NCBI GenBank assembly: GCA_022410635.1 | Contig: JAJVDF010000654.1 | Location: 638,951 to 702,950, forward strand | Direction: 5' to 3' | From: Tretioscincus oriximinensis | Lineage: Eukaryota > Chordata > Lepidosauria > Squamata > Gymnophthalmidae | DNA length: 64,000 nt | Shown: positions 58,440-64,000 of the stretch, in pieces | Position numbering within the stretch: position 1 is the first letter of the stretch | Layout of the letters: each line of letters begins with the position of its first letter | The notes under the pieces: generated by a model | The model's input: the letters and a program-made list of their open reading frames with translations, nothing else | What the model was told of the DNA's origin: nothing | Database searches by the model: none | Position numbers and translations under genes: made by a program

Positions 58440-61400
58440 GTAGTTTCAGCAATATCTTCAGATTGGATAAAGTAGAAAATATATTTTGGATGAATGAGCA
58501 TGACACATTGACCCTGTGGGTGGGACACATTGACCCCTGAGTGGGACAATCGGGGCATAGTCCCAGGACCCCAGAGTCCCAATCGTTACAAGCCCCCCCG
58601 GCGATGCTGTCCCCTTGCATCCTCGCGCACCAACAAGCAGTAATCTTTGATCATACGGAATTGTTTGTTGGCGCATGCGTGGCCTAATCAGCTAGAAGAC
58701 TGATGAAGGCTTTAAAACATAAGGTAAGAACCAGGGCGAGATGCGGCTTCAGTCTTTTGCCCTGGGCCCCCTGGGAGCCTGGCTCCACCTTTGTTACATA
58801 CAATATGATCAAAACATTTTGTATTATTCATTTAAATGTTTGCTTAGAGAGCTTCTTGTGCATTGTGAGCTTCATACAAAAATATCCTGTTAGGACAGGC
58901 ACAAAAAAGAACAGCAGAACAAAACAATAAAACTTTACCAGCAATTTGAAGATACCAGGTTCCTCATGGAATTTTGCAGCAACATAGTCAAGCAGTTCCA
59001 TCTGATGCTCACCTAGAAAGAGGGAAACAGAATTAAAAATAAACTAGGAAGTGTACTGAAAGTCAGTGAATAAGGAAAAAGAAAACTGACAGATACATTG
59101 CAAAGGAGCTAGTAGCACTTTGAGACTAACTAGAGAAAAGTGGTTGGCATAAGCTTTCGTAGACATGTCTACTTCTTCAGATGCTGAGGGACTAATGTCA
59201 GGGTCAGGTATTTATAGGGGGAAACTGTGTATGGGAGATGACAAAGCATATGCAAGTGTGATAAGGCAATGAACTGCAGGTTAGAAAAAGGGGTAAATAG
59301 CAGAAACTAATCCTCTTATGTGAAAAGGTCCCTGAGGCAACAAGTGGCAATGTCTGATCAATCAAAGTTTTCTGAGTGAAATAATCCTTGGTTCATAGTG
59401 ACCACATCCCAAAATACCCTTATGATTCCACCCCTCCCGATCCAATCTACACTAGTATTCAGATAATTCTAGGGAGGTGGTGGCATCATCTCCTCAGATG
59501 GCGGTATATATATCCTAAGTATTTGATAGTGTGGTGTGTTGGATATTGTCAGATCCACTCTCTTTGACAGCACTCTTGCATATGGCAGAATTAGATATAA
59601 CAGTAGCCATTGCAGCTGTTGTAACAATAAGGAAACCTGAAGCACTGGGCACAAGGCCAGGATTTTCAGTTCATTCAGACCATTCTCCACCCAGTGTGTA
59701 CCAGAATTCATATACAGCTGAGCTATCAGGATTGTTTCTGCATTTGCAAAGCACTGCAGCTTTTACAATGCAAGTAAATCCCAGGGTGGGCGATACCAGC
59801 TTCATCAGGGGTCCCCTTGGCATTGGGCAAGCTGGCACCCAGTTTCAATCTATCCTATGCATCAGATGTGACCCCATCCTTGGAGCACTCAAATTCTCCC
59901 TTGAGAAATCTGTTTATCATCTCAAGCTAGTTGCTTCTAGCTAAAAATATGCCATTATATGAACAAAAAAGCTACACTATTTTGTTTCATTTTATCTTAT
60001 TATAGAAAATTGCCTGTAATTATTGCAGTAATATCATGATCAATATTAAAAATGTTTTAAATTATTACTAAGGGTGCTTCCAGGAGCACTCTTTGTTACT
60101 CTAAGGCAATGGTTCCGTTTTCAAATCATGACCTCATTTATAGACACTGCACCTGTCCAAACCCTGATGCATTAATTTTGCAAACCTCCTGCATTCCGTA
60201 GAGCCAATCACCAAACTGAACACATGCATATCTACAACCCCAATACATTAATTTTGCATACTGTGCATGTGCAGAACAGTTTTCATAGCTCACTGCTTGA
60301 TGAGCCCACAGAAAACCTTTCGTGACCTCATTTGGGGTTAGGACCCATAGTTGCAATCTTACTAGTATATGCTCGTGCATACAGTACGTTGTCAAGAACG
60401 GCATCATGGTCTGCGTTGAAGCGATCAGCAATGTCACGAAGGCGGTCAGGACGACTGGGAATTTTTTTTCAAGTTAAGAATTTAGGTTCTCATCTAAATT
60501 TTTTGCTTCATTTTAACAAAATTTTCCTTTTTAACTCTTCTAACTGAGTGTGTAACAGCCTTTTACATTGTGCTGAGCTATTTTATATATATAATCGTCT
60601 TACAGTTTTTGACTGAATTTTACCCTGAAACTGTGCTGCCCTCTGGTGTAAAAGACATTATAAATCATCATCGTCATCGTTATCATCATCATCATCATCA
60701 TCATTATTATTATAACAACAACAACAACAACAACATATTGCAATATATTTTTTTAACGTTCTCTTTTTTTAAAGGATACAAAGTATTTTCTGTATCTATG
60801 AAGATAATTTTCCCACCACTGTAGCCATCCATTCCTGGAAGTTGGGCTGTCACTATAGCATATAATAATAACAAATTTCAAAAGGGCAACCTCCTAGTCC
60901 CATCTGTCTTAATANACTGCTCAAAACAATTAAGGGAACACTTTAACATAGCGTGTTCCTTTAATTGTTTTGAGCAGTATATAAGCAATTTTAACACATA
61001 CATAAAGGTTATGCATCAAAGACCCATTTTGACAGTGATTTGACTATAATTTTGTTGCTATGGATATTCGAAGGACTTTTCGGTCTGAAATAGACCGAAA
61101 GTAAACTAAAGCAGCAGGGCTGAGAGAGTTCTAAAGAATGTGATTGGCCCATGATCACCCAGCTGGCATCATGGAGAAGTATGGAATTGANTCAGGAGTG
61201 TATTCGGATTAGTCTAAGTCTAGGTCCACTTCAGAGCTTTTAGCCCCCTTCACCCCTTTTTTGCAATAGAAAGCCATGGGTATGGGCTTTGGGGAGGTGG
61301 AAATTGACTTGGGACAGGAAAAGTGAAGACTCCTAAATCCCTCCTGACCAATCACATTAACTATAGGCATTGCTAATGTGGGAGAAGAGGGTGGGCAGCC

Positions 61401-63553
61401 AAAATAAGTTCAAGATCCTGCAGAGACTACAGGCTCTGCCACAACAGGCCTCAGCTCAATCCTCTCCTCTGCATCCTCTTTCTTGCTCCCTTGGGGAATC
61501 TCGGCATGACAATAGGGGCATGGCAGGTACTCTTCATTCTTTTTTCATTTTTTTAACTTTTCTTTTATTTACAAATAGAACAAGTACAAAGTTATATAAA
61601 CGTTTCTCTGTTGCCAGGCAAACAGTTGCTTAGGGAAAGGTGTCAACAACAACAATAACTGTGCATAAACTTGTAACATTACAGTGAGTCATAGATTGTA
61701 TAGGTATAACTGAGGTAACATCAAAGCTTCTTGCTGAAACCTAGTCTATAATAGTACTTTTAAACAAACACAGCGTTAAAAATAACACAGACTCTTGGAT
61801 TCATTTCAATGGAAGAAAGGAGAAAGTGGCCCTCAGCTTCTTATATAGATACGGGGATTGTGGTGGGAAGACGGACGAGAAAAAAATTATTGTTCTGGAC
61901 AAACCTGAAAAAGGGGGACCACTTGTTTGAAAAGTTCCATTGAGTCAAGGTACCTAACATTTTAGCCAGTTGGGAATCAATTAATTCATGAATTGTCACT
62001 TGCCTGATCCTTTTATACCAGCCCTTATATAGACAGTTTTCCAGTGGGTAACCAAACTTCGCTGCAGTCAGCATAGATTTGATCAGGTTTCTATGTGTTC
62101 ATTTTACATTGTCTCTCTCAAATAAAAAGAGAAAAACTAAGACAGGGCTAAGTACAATTACTGTGTCCAGAATTTGATTGAGAACAGACTGAACTTCAGA
62201 CCAAAACCTTCCCACCATCAGACACATCCACCACATGCCTCAGAACCCACAGCCATGCCAGCAGTATGGATTATGTCCTTTGAAAATCTTTGGGGGGTTC
62301 TATACCANCAGTATAATATTTTAAGCAATCATTCCCAATCAGCTTGCAATTTGTGAGTAGTATGAAGTTTGGTGGGTATGGAGCCCCAAGTGGCTTCATC
62401 TACCTGAAGTTCACAATCCTCTTCTCACATCTGTTTGAGTGTCATGAGATGAGGTTTAGTAGTATCCAAAAGAGTGCTATAAGATCTAGATAAATAGCCC
62501 CTTTCCTGAGGGGTATAATTAGGGTAAAATACATTCCAGTATAGTGGGAGGGCTGTGACCCCATTTGTCCAGCTCCAGATGACTTACAAAGCTGTGTAAC
62601 AAAGCCATTGCTTCCATCCAATGTGAGTTTGTGAGACCATGGATTTGATTAATGTCTGCTATAGAGAGCTCAGAAAATTTCTTTTGAAGGAACTCCTGGA
62701 TTCTGTGAAACCCAGCCTCACTCAATCCATCCCACACCCCTTTGTTATAAGTACAAGGGCTCCCAAAAGCGATTGGAGCATGGCTACAGAGGAGAAAGGC
62801 TAACATTGGGTTTGGAGTTGAGATCACTTTTGGTGGGGACTTGCTGGCCAGTAGATAGGTAGGGCCTGGGGAGATGCCAGTACTTCCCATTTCTATCCTA
62901 GCCCAAAGCGGAGGGTGTGGATGGATGTTGGAGGCAACCCTGTGAAGTTGACAGAAGATCATTGATGAACATACAGAATTTGGCTTTGTGCTTATTAATG
63001 GTGATACCTGGAATAAGTGGGTTTTGCCTAAGGTTAGCTGCTAGCCCTATTGCAATAGCAAAAAGGGTTGGCAAGGATGGGCAGCCCTGATGCACACCTC
63101 TCTGGAGTTGGAATAGTTCAGAGGTGAGTGAGAAACCAATTGTAGCTTCTGTAGGATATTGTAGAGAAAGGATGACGTTTGCTGGGNCAATAAATATTAG
63201 CCAGAGTAAGGGGCTTACCATGAAGAGACCCTATTAAGAAAAGATACCTGCCCTCTTTATCTGGAATTATCTTATCTATTTTATAAGGTAAATTTGGGTG
63301 AACAGTGATTGACACCCCTCTGGATGTACCATGAGCATGAAAAGTTCTACTAAAATCTGAGTGTGAGAGGANATTCTTATTCTTACGTGGTCTCTTGAAA
63401 AACGTTATCTGTGGCTTCTGGGCAGGCACTCTTCATTCTTATATTAAAAAGCATATTACAAATTTTAAAATACTGAACATGTAACTATGAATATGATCGT
63501 TATATACTTACCACAAAGAGTGTGAGAAAGCTGTGTTTTGCCAGTGCGGAATT
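53402..63553 (-). CDS. DMC1: DMC1 meiotic recombinase, last eight coding exons
   Basis: DMC1 is the meiosis-specific RecA/RAD51-family recombinase that forms filaments on resected DNA ends and catalyses interhomologue strand exchange. In transcript order the exons are 63553-63512, 60852-60780, 60454-60363, 59012-58939, 57388-57274, 55876-55816, 53962-53846 and 53471-53402: 644 bases, in frame, 213 complete codons and a TAG. This corresponds to residues from about 127 to the end of the 340-residue family. Walker A (GEFRTGKT, with its first residue in a missing exon), Walker B ([11 protein letters not shown]), the ARAYTSEHQ loop, [12 protein letters not shown] (loop L2 region) and the C-terminus GGIGDAKE are intact. 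Those features and the lack of a RAD51-type ending identify DMC1. The 5' exons lie beyond 64000. Position and strand match human DDX17-DMC1 synteny. Confidence 0.96.
53846..53962 (-). CDS. DMC1: DMC1 exon encoding [19 protein letters not shown]
   Basis: The exon is 117 bases, from tcctattcag to gtaattta. It encodes [19 protein letters not shown] and [19 protein letters not shown], the end of DNA-binding loop L2 and the core beta strands. Confidence 0.95.
54100..54243 (-). repeat. CR1-like fragment
   Basis: The minus strand shows the tagttagcagcctggatagc and caagattagacaagttc stretch of the CR1 3' region. It is short and old, in a DMC1 intron. Confidence 0.5.
54750..55010 (+). repeat. CR1-like LINE 3' end
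   Basis: It contains ttggatagcttcaagacagg, gcaacaggcaggactcctga and the final tatggctcttcttacgttct tail. It is in the DMC1 intron and points against the gene. Confidence 0.65.
55058..55565 (-). repeat. CR1-like LINE 3' end
   Basis: On the minus strand it runs from aacatctcagcctcttcag near 55560 to the tctcttatgttcttatgta tail at 55058. It faces the 54750-55010 copy, making an inverted pair that brackets about 50 bases. Confidence 0.6.
55816..55876 (-). CDS. DMC1: DMC1 exon with loop L2 start
   Basis: The exon is 61 bases, from ttactgaag to gtaagcaa. It encodes [24 protein letters not shown] replaces the usual FVTNQ, a conservative change. Confidence 0.94.
57274..57388 (-). CDS. DMC1: DMC1 exon with Walker B
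   Basis: The exon is 115 bases, from atttttgcag to gtatgaga. It encodes [20 protein letters not shown] and [18 protein letters not shown]. The aspartate of IIDS is the Walker B acid. The open frame beyond 57274 is intron read-through. Confidence 0.96.
57480..57610 (+). repeat. Unnamed dispersed repeat (cttcttcaga type)
   Basis: It contains cagtcaagttagtctgggac, gcactttagagactaacaag, gagctttcataaacaag and tacttcttcagata. It lies in a DMC1 intron, just 5' of the Walker B exon in transcript order. Confidence 0.5.
58348..58439. repeat. (ATT)n microsatellite, about 30 copies
   Basis: An uninterrupted trinucleotide run of 92 bases in a DMC1 intron. It produces an asparagine-run ORF on the minus strand that is not a gene. 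Confidence 0.98.
58939..59012 (-). CDS. DMC1: DMC1 exon encoding [15 protein letters not shown]
   Basis: The exon is 74 bases, from ctttctag to gtaaagt. It encodes [19 protein letters not shown] and IFKLL, entering the Walker B strand. Confidence 0.95.
59096..59340 (+). repeat. Unnamed dispersed repeat, longer copy
   Basis: It begins agtagcactttgagactaac, passes cataagctttcgtagacatg and tcttcagatgctgagg, and continues through aactgtgtatgggagatgac. Its second half also matches 2389-2620. Confidence 0.5.
60363..60454 (-). CDS. DMC1: DMC1 exon encoding [13 protein letters not shown]
   Basis: The exon is 92 bases, from attcccag to gtaagatt. It encodes [20 protein letters not shown] and [10 protein letters not shown], the conserved segment between Walker A and B. 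It ends with one base of a serine codon. Confidence 0.95.
60659..60736. repeat. (CAT)n, (TTA)n and (CAA)n compound microsatellite
   Basis: A compound of atcatcatc, attattatt and acaacaaca runs lies about 45 bases from the DMC1 exon at 60780-60852, beyond its donor in the intron. Confidence 0.9.
60780..60852 (-). CDS. DMC1: DMC1 exon encoding VTAQLPG block
   Basis: The exon is 73 bases, from gtgctatag to gtatcc, and reads [19 protein letters not shown] then TENT. The MDGYS stretch replaces AGGYP of human. The donor gtatcc is non-optimal but keeps the frame. Confidence 0.93.
60915..60979. mobile_element. Tc1/mariner-type mini-MITE
   Basis: The arms tactgctcaaaacaattaag and the reverse complement ending gagcagta are 26-27 bases, with a short centre and TA on both sides (60913-60914, 60980-60981). 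One n is in the left terminus. It is in a DMC1 intron. Confidence 0.7.
61103..61205 (-). repeat. SINE core fragment
   Basis: On the minus strand it shows the ccagctgggtgatcatgggc core and the agaactctctcagccctg stretch of the AAATA-tailed family, without a complete head or tail. Confidence 0.55.
61542..63420 (-). mobile_element. Truncated L1-like LINE with target site duplication (in DMC1 intron)
   Basis: On the minus strand an endonuclease segment ([37 protein letters not shown]) is joined to a reverse-transcriptase segment ([20 protein letters not shown], a diverged INDLL active-site motif) and a C-terminal part down to 61841. The element is flanked by a 20-bp direct repeat at 61522-61541 and 63421-63440 with one mismatch, and has a T-rich stretch at its 3' end. 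The palm region between endonuclease and the GCP block is missing, so the copy is internally deleted and 5' truncated. Its sense strand is that of DMC1. Confidence 0.85.
63512..63553 (-). CDS. DMC1: DMC1 exon with Walker A
   Basis: The exon is 42 bases, from tttaattag to gtaagtat, and reads (G)[14 protein letters not shown] plus one base. The GKT lysine and threonine bind ATP. It is too short for ORF scans. Confidence 0.93.
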
Positions 63554-64000
63554 CTAATTAAAAAATAAATAAATTCCTAGGTATAAGTAATGGATAGTAT
63601 TAAGAATAATGTTTCAATATGTCAAAGAGAATGCACATTTTTAATTTTTTATTCAGATCTATGGGGAAAAAATGAGCGCAAATGGGAAATGCTCTCACCA
63701 TGTTCCATTTGCTCAGCCACATATAGCCTATTTAAAGTCCACTCAGAAAACCACCGCAAGTGCAGATTAACGCAATTTGTGCTAGGTGCACCTTGCAGAN
63801 AGTTTGCTGGATATGAGTAAATTCTCATATGGGCCTTGGTGAGTGGGTGGGGTGTGTGTCTCCTGACGAATCCAGAAGCACTCAAGCATCAGGGTGCATT
63901 GTAGCAAAGAAGATCTCAGCAGATCTCCAGTTGTGTTGCTGCATTTTGCCTGCAGTTTAATTTCTCTGCTGCAGCCAGAACAGTTGGAGACTGGCAAAGA
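63554..64000. other. DMC1 intron at the right edge
   Basis: The next upstream DMC1 exon (encoding the segment before GEFRTGKT) was looked for on the minus strand and not found. It must lie beyond 64000. No repeat is recognised here. Confidence 0.5.

Noticed and set aside
58297..58620. ORF with a long asparagine run on the minus strand
   Set aside because: It is produced by the ATT microsatellite.
58348..60736. Short regular repeats that might suggest a CRISPR array
   Set aside because: They are eukaryotic microsatellites with no spacer structure.
63554..64000. Next upstream DMC1 exon
   Set aside because: No stretch encodes the segment before GEFRTGKT. The ORFs here lack splice support.

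Overview
The window is a vertebrate nuclear locus, most likely from a squamate reptile. It is AT-rich, with intron-split genes flanked by GT..AG splice sites. Its interspersed repeats are of reptile type: CR1 and L2-like LINE 3' ends, two tRNA-derived SINE families, a short stretch resembling the Bov-B 3' end, many hairpin MITEs, one L1-like LINE and one Ty3/Gypsy LTR element. Single n bases are scattered through it, so some breaks in repeats may be base-calling errors.

Three protein-coding genes can be read exon by exon, in the order and orientation I know from human chromosome 22q13: KDELR3 (+), DDX17 (-), DMC1 (-). KDELR3 (exons 2-5, 2164-14624) lacks only its first coding exon, which lies left of the window. 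DDX17 is complete: 13 coding exons from the ATG at 43872 inside a CpG island down to the stop at 21025, in frame throughout, 647 codons. DMC1 contributes its last eight coding exons (53402-63553); its 5' exons lie right of the window. KDELR3 and DDX17 are convergent. DDX17 and DMC1 are head-to-tail with about 9.5 kb of repeat-rich spacer between them.

Layout: 1-2163 KDELR3 intron 1 (SINE, CR1). 2164-14624 KDELR3 exons, with introns full of CR1, SINE and hairpin MITEs. 14625-21024 convergent spacer with L2-like, SINE and CR1 pieces and the DDX17 3' UTR. 21025-43872 DDX17: a damaged Gypsy element and CR1 in the last intron, a repeat-poor intron 11 with good cryptic splice sites, and a perfect 64-bp inverted repeat in intron 1. 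43700-44560 CpG island and promoter. 44600-53400 spacer with CR1 and SINEs. 53402-64000 DMC1, with a truncated L1, a trinucleotide microsatellite and small MITEs in its introns.

The three genes do not form a pathway. KDELR3 is the Golgi-to-ER retrieval receptor, DDX17 a DEAD-box RNA helicase, and DMC1 the meiotic strand-exchange recombinase. I found no wholly new system. The most interesting items are the unannotated splice structure in DDX17 intron 11, the perfect inverted repeat in its intron 1, a chimeric CR1 junction present at two loci 19 kb apart, a hAT-type MITE lying 44 bases past the DMC1 stop, and the apparent absence of the long p82-type N-terminal extension of DDX17.
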